Shown here: in pieces, positions 16,864 to 24,964 of the stretch
How the letters are laid out: each line of letters opens with the position of its first letter
Numbering within the stretch: position 1 is the first letter of the stretch
Origin: Methanoculleus marisnigri JR1
GTDB lineage: Archaea; Halobacteriota; Methanomicrobia; Methanomicrobiales; Methanoculleaceae
Assembly: GCF_000015825.1 (NCBI RefSeq)
Contig: NC_009051.1
Location: 558,001-622,000 of the forward strand
Reading direction: 5' to 3'
DNA length: 64,000 nt
Program-made: the position numbers and the translations under genes
The notes under the pieces: model-generated
The model's database searches: none
The model's input: only the letters and a program-made list of their open reading frames with translations
What the model was told of the DNA's origin: nothing

Positions 16864-17810
16864 GCTTTCATCCGGCTCCGGAGGAGGTATATGAAGAACG
16901 GTGCGCCGAAGCAGGCGGTCAGGATACCGACCGGCATGTCGCTCGTGAAGGTTCGCGTGAGCGCATCCGCCCATACGAGGAGGATGGCGCCTGCAAGTGC
17001 GGCCGCGGGAAAGAGGAAACGGTGGTCGGGGCCGACGATCAGCCGCATCACGTGCGGAGTGATCAGGCCGATGAACCCGATTGAGCCGGCTACCGCAACG
17101 GCTATTCCCGTCACGAAGGCGCTCAGTGCGAGGAGGATCTGTTTCGCCCGCTCGACGTTCACCCCGAGGTGGGTTGCGTCCTCTTCGTTCAGGGCGAGGA
17201 TGTTGAGGTCGCGTGCGAAGAGATAGATCCCTGCGGCTCCGATCAGGATGAGAAGGGCGACGATGACGTCGTTCCACGATATGTTCCAGAATCCTCCCAT
17301 CAGCCAGAACATGATCTGGTGCAGGCTCCGTCCTGCGGTATACATGAGGAAGGAGAGGAGTGCCGACAGGAGCGTCGCGAGGGCGACACCGGAGAGCAGG
17401 AGCGTCTCGACCGGGATCTTGCCCCCTCTGCGGGCGATGAAGTATACGGTAAACGTTGCGATCATCGCCCCGGCGAATGCAAGCACGGTGCGTCCCGTAC
17501 CGGCAAAGAGGACGATTGCGAGGGTAGCCCCGAGCGCCCCGCCCGACGACGTGCCGATGATGTAGGGGTCGGCCATGGGGTTTCGGAACAGCGCCTGCAT
17601 GGCCGTGCCTGCCACGGCAAGCCCGCACCCTACCAGCGCCGCGGCGATCACCCTCGGCAGCCGGATCTCCCAGAGGATCATCCAGGCGTTGTCCGAGGTA
17701 AGCAGCGACCCCAGGGCAAGCCCGCTCGGTCCGAGAGCGACCGCGGAGGCCATGCTGATGAGGAGCGCGCAGATGAGTGTTGCGATGATGATCGGTGCCG
17801 TTCTCCGCAT
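16860..17810 (-). CDS. btuC: Cobamide ABC transporter permease BtuC
   Basis: This encodes a 316-residue permease of the FecCD/BtuC family with about nine or ten transmembrane helices. Family signatures are visible: the N-terminal LWEIRLPRVIAAALVGCGLAVAGTAMQALFRNPMADPYIIGTSSGG (about 45-90) and near the end GSIGFIGLITPHVMRLIVGPDHR. It is first of a three-gene import unit (btuC-btuD-btuF). Import of a corrinoid fits with the corrinoid enzyme operon mtr lying about 2 kb away. Confidence 0.9.
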   Translation of the reverse strand: MRRTAPIIIATLICALLISMASAVALGPSGLALGSLLTSDNAWMILWEIRLPRVIAAALVGCGLAVAGTAMQALFRNPMADPYIIGTSSGGALGATLAIVLFAGTGRTVLAFAGAMIATFTVYFIARRGGKIPVETLLLSGVALATLLSALLSFLMYTAGRSLHQIMFWLMGGFWNISWNDVIVALLILIGAAGIYLFARDLNILALNEEDATHLGVNVERAKQILLALSAFVTGIAVAVAGSIGFIGLITPHVMRLIVGPDHRFLFPAAALAGAILLVWADALTRTFTSDMPVGILTACFGAPFFIYLLRSRMKA

Positions 17811-17958
17811 AGGTGTGTCATAAAATTAAGTTTACTTTGTTAAAATCTATTTGGATTGTCTGCATGGGTTCTCTTGATACCTGGTGTATGCACGAGTTCG
17901 TTTCCTCTAACTGCATGGAGCAAACCTCATTGCCCTGGATAACCAAGAGATCAGGCAT

Positions 17959-18924
17959 ATGGGCAATCTGAATGTTGCCGTGCTGGGACCCGTCGGTTAC
18001 GCAAAAGACCTCGGGAAAAAAGGCACGGAATCCGATATCACCTTTTATAACCTGAAGAAGGGCGAGGACACCGTCACCGTCATCGAGCCTACCCGGTATC
18101 CCGAACGGCTGGCGCCGCTCTTCTACGCCGCATCGATGGCGGATGCGGCTCTCGTCGTGGTGAGCGAGATCACGCCGATGCTCGGGGAGTGGGTGTTGAT
18201 GCTCAATGAGGCGGGGGTGGAGCGGGGCTACATTGTCCTCCGAAACTACCTGACCCCGGAAGACGTCGCGCCGCTCCTGCGCGGGACGGTGCTCGAGCAT
18301 TACGCGTTCGTGGACACCGACCCGATCGCGCTGCGCGATCTCCTGCTTGGCGAGGCGCATACCCGCTCCTCCGTCCCGTCCGCCGCCGGTGTTGTGGGAA
18401 CCATCCCCATCGACCACCACTTCAACGTCCGCGGCATCGGGACGGTCATCCTCGGCGGCGTGGTGCGGGGCGGCATCAGGAAGCACGACACCCTGAAGGT
18501 CTACCCCGGGGAGCAGGCGATCACGGTGCGCTCTATCCAGAAGCACGACGACGACTTCGACTGGGCCGCCGAGGGCGACCGCGTGGGGCTTGCGCTCAAG
18601 AACATCGAGTCCGACGACCTCGACCGCGGGTTCGTCCTCTCCAATGACCCCGCAATCCGGCTGGGTGCGAAGGTTGAGGCACGGGCGACCCTGGTCAGGT
18701 ACTGGCCGGCGCCGCTCACGGCAGGGACGGTGCTCCACCTCGGCCACTGGATGCAGTTCATCCCGGCGCGGGTGGAGGCGGTGCGGGACGACGGGGACTG
18801 GCGGCAACCGACGCTGACGCTCGTGCTCGAGCGGGATCTCGTCTACCTCCCGGGCGACGCGGCGGTGCTCCACTACCTCGAGGGCGGGAAACTCCGGATC
18901 GCCGGGCATATCGAGCTCGCGTGA
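17959..18924 (+). CDS. SelB/EF-Tu-like protein with degenerate GTPase domain
   Basis: This encodes 321 residues. The C-terminal two-thirds look like translation-factor domains II and III: IPIDHHFNVRGIGTVILGGVVRGGIRKHDTLKVYPG (about 153-188) is close to archaeal SelB. The N-terminal third corresponds in place to a GTP-binding domain but lacks the P-loop: the GHVDHGKT position reads GPVGYAKDLGKKG. The DCPGH and NKxD motifs are also missing. It therefore probably does not bind GTP in the usual way. It stands alone between btuC and mtrH. No selenoprotein is apparent in the window. Function unknown. Confidence 0.75.
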   Translation: MGNLNVAVLGPVGYAKDLGKKGTESDITFYNLKKGEDTVTVIEPTRYPERLAPLFYAASMADAALVVVSEITPMLGEWVLMLNEAGVERGYIVLRNYLTPEDVAPLLRGTVLEHYAFVDTDPIALRDLLLGEAHTRSSVPSAAGVVGTIPIDHHFNVRGIGTVILGGVVRGGIRKHDTLKVYPGEQAITVRSIQKHDDDFDWAAEGDRVGLALKNIESDDLDRGFVLSNDPAIRLGAKVEARATLVRYWPAPLTAGTVLHLGHWMQFIPARVEAVRDDGDWRQPTLTLVLERDLVYLPGDAAVLHYLEGGKLRIAGHIELA

Positions 18925-18967
18925 GCGGCCGGCGCGGGGAGCCCTTCGCCTTCCGGCAGGCACAATC

Positions 18968-18974
18968 TTTTTTT
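18968..18974 (+). terminator. T run after SelB-like gene
   Basis: Seven consecutive T residues lie 44 bp after the stop, in the gap between two convergent genes. Archaeal RNA polymerase commonly stops at such U tracts. No strong hairpin precedes it. Confidence 0.45.
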
Positions 18975-19122
18975 CGGGCGTTTTCGGTAAACACCTCTGA
19001 TGCCCGCATTTCCGGGGTGCACCTGATCTCCGCCGCCGCTCCTGGGTTCGCGAGTCAGGAGATCTGCGGTTCCCGCTGAAGGGATGCGACGTTCCGGGAG
19101 AGACTGGACGTAAGGACGGCGT

Positions 19123-19129
19123 AAAAAAA
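19123..19129 (-). terminator. T run after mtrH
   Basis: A run of seven A on the + strand gives a U tract 8 bp after the mtrH stop on the - strand. This is the likely end of the mtr transcript. Confidence 0.5.
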
Positions 19130-19136
19130 GTAGGGT

Positions 19137-20174
19137 TTAGATGAGCCTGAAGAGCGGGTGGGTGTCCACCTGGGGCTCGATGCCGAAGTCGCGTGCCGCT
19201 TCCAGCACGACGATGTCGGTGTAGGCCTGTGCGGTGATCATCGCCTCGACGTTCTCGATCGGGCCGTACATGATCAGGTCGGCACCGAGGGTGCTTGCAA
19301 TCATGTTGCAGCCGATATCGGGCGCAGACCAGGCCGCCTGGCGCAGACCGTCCGTACCACCGAGGTAGTGGTGCAGGAGCTGCTCAACGAGTCCTTCTTT
19401 GCCCTCGAGACCGGCAAGCTGCTGTGAGGGAGTCTTCTTCGTTCCCTTCCAGCGCTTCAGCCAGGTCCAGGAGACGGTCATGTTGTGGTAGGCACCGCCG
19501 GTCGGCAGGCCGTGGATCGCCTTGCAGGCGAGAATCTCACGGTACGAACCGCCGGAACCGAGACCGAGCGGGGTTGCCGCGGTGTCGAGGATCGGGCGGG
19601 TGATGCCGCACTTCTCCGCGATCTCGAGCATACCCATCTCCTGTCCCGCGACGCCGCCCTCGGTCAGGACCTTCTCGCGGCCGGCAACCGACGGGTCGCC
19701 GGGGTTGAAGGCAAGGACGATTGCTGCGTTCACGTCGCTCTTTGCCAGCGCCTCGATGTTCTCGGGCAGGATCGAGCCGTTGATCGAGTTGTAGATCGCA
19801 CGGTCCGCAATGCCGGCCTGGGTGACGTACTCGCACGCGTGGGCGAGCGCCGCCGGGACGGACGAGTCCATCAGGAACGCGGTCTTGTCATCGATGCTGC
19901 AGAACCAGTCGATGTAACTCTCGAAGGCCTCGCCGAACTCCCCGATGATCTGGATGAAGTGCGGAATGCCGGTGATATCCGAGAGTTCCTGGCAGCGGTT
20001 CCAGAGCGCCTCTGCCTTTTCCTTGTCAATCTTTCCAGTGTGGTCATCCAGTACAACTTCGTGCTTGTTGTAGAAGATGGATGCACCGAGCACGGTCGGG
20101 TATTCTCCAGGCTGCCCGCCGATTTTGGTACCGTTGAAGTCGTGTACCGTCTGCTCTTTTTCGAATTTGAACAT
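19137..20174 (-). CDS. mtrH: Tetrahydromethanopterin S-methyltransferase subunit H
   Basis: This encodes 345 residues from the ATG at 20174 (MFKFEKEQTVHDFNGTKIGGQPGEYPTVLG). MtrH is the soluble TIM-barrel subunit that moves the methyl group from methyl-tetrahydromethanopterin to the cobalt of the corrinoid on MtrA. Diagnostic segments include FNPGDPSVAGREKVL, LDTAATPLGLGSGGSYRE and SWTWLKRWKGTKKT. It is the last gene of the mtr operon, 15 bp after the fused mtrA-mtrG gene, with a GGAGG site upstream. Confidence 0.96.
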   Translation of the reverse strand: MFKFEKEQTVHDFNGTKIGGQPGEYPTVLGASIFYNKHEVVLDDHTGKIDKEKAEALWNRCQELSDITGIPHFIQIIGEFGEAFESYIDWFCSIDDKTAFLMDSSVPAALAHACEYVTQAGIADRAIYNSINGSILPENIEALAKSDVNAAIVLAFNPGDPSVAGREKVLTEGGVAGQEMGMLEIAEKCGITRPILDTAATPLGLGSGGSYREILACKAIHGLPTGGAYHNMTVSWTWLKRWKGTKKTPSQQLAGLEGKEGLVEQLLHHYLGGTDGLRQAAWSAPDIGCNMIASTLGADLIMYGPIENVEAMITAQAYTDIVVLEAARDFGIEPQVDTHPLFRLI

Positions 20175-20189
20175 ATTCGTCAATCCTCC

Positions 20190-20927
20190 TTACAGATACC
20201 CAATCAATTTGGGCAGTAATACCAACAACATCATGAATACAATCAAACCTGCGACCAGTCCGTACAGGATGCCGATATCGCGCCCGATCTTTCTTCCAAC
20301 ACGCTGGGCGATCTCGGCATCGACGAACTCGATCCGCTCCTCAATGGCGTTGAGCCGTTCCTCGATCTCAAGGAACTGCGGGTTTGCACCTGCAACGGCG
20401 ACTTCCGCCGCACCGCCTGCTTCCTTGACCTCGACGATCATGGGTTCCGCGCCGAAGGCACCTGGGTCTCTGGCCTTGAGCTCGTCGATCTTGGCCTTGA
20501 TGGCACCCATGTCCTCGCTTTCCATGATGTTGACGATCTCGATCTGTTCCTGGAAGCGGCTGATCGCATCGTCGGAGAGGTTCTCGATGAACGGGATTGC
20601 TCCCTGGGCGCCGACAATCTTTCCGCCGGAGACTCCGCCTTCGTGCAGGGCAATGAAGCTCTGCCCGGACAGATGTCCCTTGACCTCCGTACCGCAGCAG
20701 AGGATGAACCTGATGTTGGGGTTGGAGATGACGTTCGCGATGATCTTCTCAAGGCCGAGATTCTCGGTCTTGCAGGACCCGGCGATTGCCGCTCCGGCAT
20801 CGCAGATGCCCTGCTCGTCGAGGTGGGATCCCATGGTGACGACGCCGACGCAACTCTGTGCATCTCCCGTGTGGAAGTCGCCCTGAACAATCGGCCATCC
20901 GCTGGCCGGTGATTTCTTTTCAACCAT
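20190..20927 (-). CDS. MtrA corrinoid domain fused to MtrG
   Basis: This encodes 245 residues in the operon position of mtrG. Residues 1 to about 173 are the same as the cytoplasmic corrinoid domain of the neighbouring MtrA, including the cobalt-ligand His in VKGHLSGQS (His85). The remaining 70 residues are a typical Mtr[37 protein letters not shown] followed by one transmembrane helix. At DNA level the N-terminal part is a near-perfect copy of mtrA. The product would bring a second corrinoid domain to each Mtr protomer, anchored by the MtrG helix. MtrG elsewhere is only about 70-90 residues, so this is a real fusion. Its start lies one base after the mtrF stop. Confidence 0.92.
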   Translation of the reverse strand: MVEKKSPASGWPIVQGDFHTGDAQSCVGVVTMGSHLDEQGICDAGAAIAGSCKTENLGLEKIIANVISNPNIRFILCCGTEVKGHLSGQSFIALHEGGVSGGKIVGAQGAIPFIENLSDDAISRFQEQIEIVNIMESEDMGAIKAKIDELKARDPGAFGAEPMIVEVKEAGGAAEVAVAGANPQFLEIEERLNAIEERIEFVDAEIAQRVGRKIGRDIGILYGLVAGLIVFMMLLVLLPKLIGYL

Positions 20928-20930
20928 GTT
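20407..20930 (-). repeat. Direct repeat, copy in mtrA-mtrG fusion
   Basis: This 524-bp segment matches 21346-21869 in the same orientation, offset 939 bp. By eye the only difference is 20427 (G) versus 21366 (A). It runs from three bases upstream of the ATG to codon 174. Sequence on both sides diverges at once. Confidence 0.95.
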
Positions 20931-21138
20931 AGATCGCCCCCAGCAGCAGTGCCGGAATCACAATCAGAAGCACGGCTACGATGAGCCCAATCGCGAATCC
21001 GAGGATCCCCATGCCCATGATGCCCGACTCAAGTTTGGTCGTGCGGGCAAGGATCTGTGCCTTGTACCGGATGGAGTCCATCATTCTGTTGATCGAGGTC
21101 ATCCGGATGGGGCCTGCCTGTGTAACTTCTTCTGCCAT
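20929..21138 (-). CDS. mtrF: Tetrahydromethanopterin S-methyltransferase subunit F
   Basis: This encodes 69 residues: a short cytoplasmic N-terminus ([32 protein letters not shown]) and one transmembrane helix at the C-terminus ([26 protein letters not shown]). The size, the single helix and the location between mtrA and mtrG match MtrF of the membrane-bound, sodium-pumping Mtr complex. Start 5 bp after the mtrA stop. Confidence 0.93.
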   Translation of the reverse strand: MAEEVTQAGPIRMTSINRMMDSIRYKAQILARTTKLESGIMGMGILGFAIGLIVAVLLIVIPALLLGAI

Positions 21139-21143
21139 TTATC

Positions 21144-21866
21144 TCACCCCAGCAAGATGAACCCCAGAATCACGAACGAGACGATCAGGCCGATCATGAG
21201 ACCCTCGATCTTGCCCGAGTAGACACCGGCGGCAAACTTGTTGCGATAGCCTATGTCGGTGACCATCCGCTCGATGACTTTCATCCGTGCGTGTACCAGT
21301 GCCAGTTCGCCGGAGAGCGGCTGCACTTCACCGGTCGCTTCCTCTGCCGCACCGCCTGCTTCCTTAACCTCGACGATCATGGGTTCCGCGCCGAAGGCAC
21401 CTGGGTCTCTGGCCTTGAGCTCGTCGATCTTGGCCTTGATGGCACCCATGTCCTCGCTTTCCATGATGTTGACGATCTCGATCTGTTCCTGGAAGCGGCT
21501 GATCGCATCGTCGGAGAGGTTCTCGATGAACGGGATTGCTCCCTGGGCGCCGACAATCTTTCCGCCGGAGACTCCGCCTTCGTGCAGGGCAATGAAGCTC
21601 TGCCCGGACAGATGTCCCTTGACCTCCGTACCGCAGCAGAGGATGAACCTGATGTTGGGGTTGGAGATGACGTTCGCGATGATCTTCTCAAGGCCGAGAT
21701 TCTCGGTCTTGCAGGACCCGGCGATTGCCGCTCCGGCATCGCAGATGCCCTGCTCGTCGAGGTGGGATCCCATGGTGACGACGCCGACGCAACTCTGTGC
21801 ATCTCCCGTGTGGAAGTCGCCCTGAACAATCGGCCATCCGCTGGCCGGTGATTTCTTTTCAACCAT
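21144..21866 (-). CDS. mtrA: Tetrahydromethanopterin S-methyltransferase subunit A
   Basis: This encodes 240 residues. The ATG at 21866 is chosen because a GAGGTGA site lies 9 nt upstream; an in-frame GTG at 21878 would add MKKN. The cytoplasmic corrinoid domain (about 1-173) starts [19 protein letters not shown] and carries the cobalt-coordinating His in GHLSGQS (His85). A linker ([21 protein letters not shown]) and the segment [21 protein letters not shown] with a C-terminal membrane helix follow. It carries the methyl group between MtrH and coenzyme M via MtrE. The corrinoid domain is duplicated in the downstream gene. Confidence 0.96.
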   Translation of the reverse strand: MVEKKSPASGWPIVQGDFHTGDAQSCVGVVTMGSHLDEQGICDAGAAIAGSCKTENLGLEKIIANVISNPNIRFILCCGTEVKGHLSGQSFIALHEGGVSGGKIVGAQGAIPFIENLSDDAISRFQEQIEIVNIMESEDMGAIKAKIDELKARDPGAFGAEPMIVEVKEAGGAAEEATGEVQPLSGELALVHARMKVIERMVTDIGYRNKFAAGVYSGKIEGLMIGLIVSFVILGFILLG

Positions 21867-21869
21867 GTT
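21346..21869 (-). repeat. Direct repeat, copy in mtrA
   Basis: This is the partner of 20407-20930 (524 bp, one visible mismatch). It covers the ATG and the whole corrinoid domain of mtrA but stops before the C-terminal membrane anchor. Confidence 0.95.
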
Positions 21870-21879
21870 CTTCTTCACC

Positions 21880-22164
21880 TCACAGCAGTCCTAATACGAC
21901 GACACCGGCAACCAGAAGGCCGATTGCCATGCCGTACCAGAATGCGGTCACGCCTCCGGCGACGTTGAGAACACCTTCCCTGTTCGGGAACGATGCCAGG
22001 AAGTTGCCCTCTCCGGAGAGCATGCCGACCAGGTCGTCGGTAATCTTCTCAAGTTCCGTCACCTGCTCGAGCACGGGGGTGTACGAGACACCGGCGGTGG
22101 TGACAATGCCGACCATCGGGTCGACGACCAGGCCGAACTCGGGCAGTACCTGAACGTATGCCAT
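21880..22164 (-). CDS. mtrB: Tetrahydromethanopterin S-methyltransferase subunit B
   Basis: This encodes 94 residues. The N-terminus [21 protein letters not shown] and the central [18 protein letters not shown], followed by one C-terminal helix ([20 protein letters not shown]), match MtrB. It lies between mtrC and mtrA in the standard order, abutting mtrC. Confidence 0.94.
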   Translation of the reverse strand: MAYVQVLPEFGLVVDPMVGIVTTAGVSYTPVLEQVTELEKITDDLVGMLSGEGNFLASFPNREGVLNVAGGVTAFWYGMAIGLLVAGVVVLGLL

Positions 22165-23016
22165 TTAGGCACCTCCCTTGGGCTCCATAATGGGCTGAGC
22201 GTCGAGCCATGCGTAGGCGTCACGCTTCGAGAGCGCGATGTACTTCGTGTAGGTGTAGAGCCACCCGATGATGGAGATCACCAGTGCGACGAGAGCTGGA
22301 AGGAGTCCGATGAACGCGAACGAGATGATCGCGACGGTGATCATGGAGAGGAATCCACACTCTGCTGCGAGCGTGAGTGTCCGGTCCTGCTGCTCTCCCG
22401 GCCCGAGACAGGCGTTGAAGGAGTGCTGGATGGCGATAGCGCCGAGCATGAAGATCACGGCGATGATGCTGCCGCCGATGACCGAAGTCTCGTAGGTCAG
22501 CATGGTGAACCCGAGGAAGGATACCGTGCCGGTGATCATGTTGAGGAACTCGAACGACCCGCAGGCCATGGCCGCGAGGCCGAGCACCGTCATTGCACCG
22601 ACGATGGCAAGCTCGATCAGCGAGATGACCATGACGGGGATGTCCATCCGGACAACGTGGTTTGCCATCAGCCCGGCGACCGCGCCGATGATTGCGGCGA
22701 TGATGACCGTCACGATGGGCGCGAGTATGCCGGTCGTGGCTCCGAAGAGCGCGGCGATGACACCGGACCCGAGGGCGATCATACCCGCCGACGGGACACC
22801 GGTACCGAGACCGTAACTGCAAAGGTGCTTGATCGTGTCGGTACCCCAGATGAGTGCGGCGACGGCGGCAAGCCCGCCGAAGAACGCGAAGTACTGGGTC
22901 TGGAAGTACGTGTTCAGGTATGTCAGGTAAATCAGGACGAGCGATCCCACAAGTCCGAAGATCAGGACCTGGTTGTGCGGGATGCCGCCTGCTCCGACTT
23001 CAATTTTCACTGACAT
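22165..23016 (-). CDS. mtrC: Tetrahydromethanopterin S-methyltransferase subunit C
   Basis: This encodes a 283-residue polytopic membrane protein. MtrC, MtrD and MtrE form the membrane core that couples methyl transfer to sodium extrusion. Typical segments are SYGLGTGVPSAGMIALGSGVIAALFGA, LMANHVVRMDIPVMVISLIELAIVGAM and QHSFNACLGPGEQQDRTL. Genes abut on both sides without a gap. Confidence 0.95.
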   Translation of the reverse strand: MSVKIEVGAGGIPHNQVLIFGLVGSLVLIYLTYLNTYFQTQYFAFFGGLAAVAALIWGTDTIKHLCSYGLGTGVPSAGMIALGSGVIAALFGATTGILAPIVTVIIAAIIGAVAGLMANHVVRMDIPVMVISLIELAIVGAMTVLGLAAMACGSFEFLNMITGTVSFLGFTMLTYETSVIGGSIIAVIFMLGAIAIQHSFNACLGPGEQQDRTLTLAAECGFLSMITVAIISFAFIGLLPALVALVISIIGWLYTYTKYIALSKRDAYAWLDAQPIMEPKGGA

Positions 23017-23868
23017 TTAGAATACCCCCACCAGTTCGAGCAGCGCAATCGCGAAGAAACCTGCAATGGCGGATGCCACGGCGGCTGCGATGATCGCTCT
23101 CGGGAACCGCTTGAACTTGGGGTCGTGCGGCCCTTCGATAGTACCGGTGATGTTGTATGCCGCAAGCACGGCGTTGATCAGGAACATAGCGACCGCGAAG
23201 ACGCCGGCAAGCGAGATTGCGACGGGCGCGATCTGCTCGACCGTGGCGTCCAGGATTACGGGCAGCTGTGCCTGGTAAACGTCGAGGAGCTCGAGGTAGA
23301 TGAGCGTGCCGCCGAGACCTCCGAGTGCGCCGCCGATGACGCCGCCGACCCAGGAGATGAACGGGAGGCCGTGCCCCTCGGTACCCTGGCTCTTGTACTC
23401 GGGGAAGGTGTCGCCCGTGATCGGGTCCTTGTCGACCTTACCGGATGCTGCCGGGATGCCCATGCCGAAGATGTAGATGACATTGACCATCGTACAGGTG
23501 ATCGCCATCAACAGTCCGCCGCCGACCGCACCGCCCGCGAGGGCGACTGCGAGTCCGAACGGAGCGGCCCATGCGCCGCCGAAGAGTCCGGCAAGGCCGG
23601 CACCGGCCGCGAGCATCGCGACACCGGTCGCGATACCGGGCGACTGTCCCATTGCAGCGGGGGCACCGCCGACCGGGACGAAGTGGACGCCGAATGCGAC
23701 CAGGACACCGCCGATGATGATGCCGACGAGGGCAAGCACTCCGGCCATCTGTACGAGGTAGTAGGCGAGTCCGAGCGCGACGATGATAAGAACGATGCTG
23801 AGGACGATGCCCATTGCCGTTGGGGGCTGGATGCCTCCTGTCTGTTTAGGTCCGCCGAGTGCGCTCAT
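23017..23868 (-). CDS. mtrD: Tetrahydromethanopterin S-methyltransferase subunit D
   Basis: This encodes a 283-residue membrane protein with multiple Gly/Ala-rich helices. Recognisable segments include VHFVPVGGAPAAMGQSPGIATGVAMLAAGAGLAGLFGG, TCTMVNVIYIFGMGIPAASGKVDKDPITGD and YKSQGTEGHGLPFISWVGG. The ATG overlaps the mtrE stop (ATGA), which points to coupled translation. Confidence 0.95.
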   Translation of the reverse strand: MSALGGPKQTGGIQPPTAMGIVLSIVLIIVALGLAYYLVQMAGVLALVGIIIGGVLVAFGVHFVPVGGAPAAMGQSPGIATGVAMLAAGAGLAGLFGGAWAAPFGLAVALAGGAVGGGLLMAITCTMVNVIYIFGMGIPAASGKVDKDPITGDTFPEYKSQGTEGHGLPFISWVGGVIGGALGGLGGTLIYLELLDVYQAQLPVILDATVEQIAPVAISLAGVFAVAMFLINAVLAAYNITGTIEGPHDPKFKRFPRAIIAAAVASAIAGFFAIALLELVGVF

Positions 23869-24770
23869 GACGATGCCTCCTCAGGAGCCTCGGGAGCCGT
23901 GTACGGGCCGAAGTTCTTCCTTGCCCAGACCTCGATGTAGCGGTCGATGATGGCAAAGATCAGGATAACGACGATACCGACGATGATCGGTCCCCAGATG
24001 TTGAGTTCTTCGAAGACCACGGTACGCCAGAGTTCGAAGAAGACGATCAGGCCAAAGCAAATACCCGACGCGGGGCCGCCGAGTTTGGCGCTGAAGAAAC
24101 CGTTGTCGAGCGAGTTCCGCTGGCCGGCCTCGGCGTAGCGGACGATGTTTCCGGACGCAGAGATCGGAACGCCTGCTCCGAACTTCTGCTCCTGGTACTG
24201 CCGCTCCTTTCCGTAGAACGGGTTACCGGTTGCAGATCCAGCCGCACCGAGTGCGATACCCCAGACGAGACCCAGAAGCGGGAGCGGGAAGGGGTGGCCG
24301 AGTGCGCTGATCATCAGGTGACACATCGCGACGGTGGTGAAGATTGCTACGAACGCGTGTGCCATGGTCACGGTCGTCATCGATTTCAGAATATCGATAT
24401 AGACCGGCTGTCCGAACTTGGCGAGACTTGCAGTACGGCCGAGGTATGCGGTAGTCGCATACACGCCCTGCACGAAGACCGCGAGAGCGCTCCCAAGCAC
24501 GATTGCAAGTATCGGGTTTATCTGCATCGCCATGAATGCCCAAGCAAGGCCTGCACCCAGAGCAACCCATAGGCCGTACGCGGGGGGTTCACCGGCAACT
24601 GCCTTGTTGAAGATGCGGTGAATATATCCCATCTGCGGAGCCAGCTGAACCTGCGAGTTCGGGTCACCCTGTGATCCGATATCAGATTCAGTGTCTTCCG
24701 CAGCGCCGGCGACGGTTGCAAGAGCACCTGCCAATGCGGTAATGCCGATGCCAAATACGATCTCTTCCAT
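23865..24770 (-). CDS. mtrE: Tetrahydromethanopterin S-methyltransferase subunit E
   Basis: This encodes a 301-residue membrane protein, first in the mtr operon. Signatures are IGSQGDPNSQVQLAPQMGYIHRIFNKAVAGEPPAYGLW (about 33-70), FGQPVYIDILKSMTTVTMAHAFVAI and GKERQYQEQKFGAGVPISASGNIVRYAEAGQRNS. MtrE takes part in transfer of the methyl group to coenzyme M and in the sodium path. A GGAGGAGG ribosome-binding site precedes the ATG. Confidence 0.96.
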   Translation of the reverse strand: MEEIVFGIGITALAGALATVAGAAEDTESDIGSQGDPNSQVQLAPQMGYIHRIFNKAVAGEPPAYGLWVALGAGLAWAFMAMQINPILAIVLGSALAVFVQGVYATTAYLGRTASLAKFGQPVYIDILKSMTTVTMAHAFVAIFTTVAMCHLMISALGHPFPLPLLGLVWGIALGAAGSATGNPFYGKERQYQEQKFGAGVPISASGNIVRYAEAGQRNSLDNGFFSAKLGGPASGICFGLIVFFELWRTVVFEELNIWGPIIVGIVVILIFAIIDRYIEVWARKNFGPYTAPEAPEEASS

Positions 24771-24849
24771 TCAGCATCCTCCTCCGGTGCTCATGGCACC
24801 AGAGTATGAGTTCAAAACCTTTTTGGTTCATTTAACAGTTGTTTATGAC

Positions 24850-24870
24850 TTAATTAAAGGTTTCGAAAAG
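24850..24870 (-). promoter_or_regulatory. Likely mtr operon promoter (BRE and TATA)
   Basis: Reading the - strand, CGAAAC (BRE-like) is followed by CTTTAATTAA (TATA-like) about 80-100 bp before the mtrE start. This is the only strong promoter-like element between mcrA and mtrE, and a T run that may end the mcr transcript lies just upstream. The mtr genes may therefore have their own promoter. Confidence 0.5.
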
Positions 24871-24944
24871 TTGCGCCGTTATCGCAACGAAACGTGAAAA
24901 ATCGGCCGGAATGTCTTTTTTAGGCATGTAGGGTTACGCTAGAT

Positions 24945-24952
24945 AAAAAAAA
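24945..24952 (-). terminator. T run after mcrA
   Basis: Eight A residues on the + strand form a U tract on the - strand 13 bp after the mcrA stop. A second shorter run lies near 24915. These probably terminate or attenuate the mcr transcript before the mtr promoter. Confidence 0.55.
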
Positions 24953-24964
24953 GTTGATTTGGGG

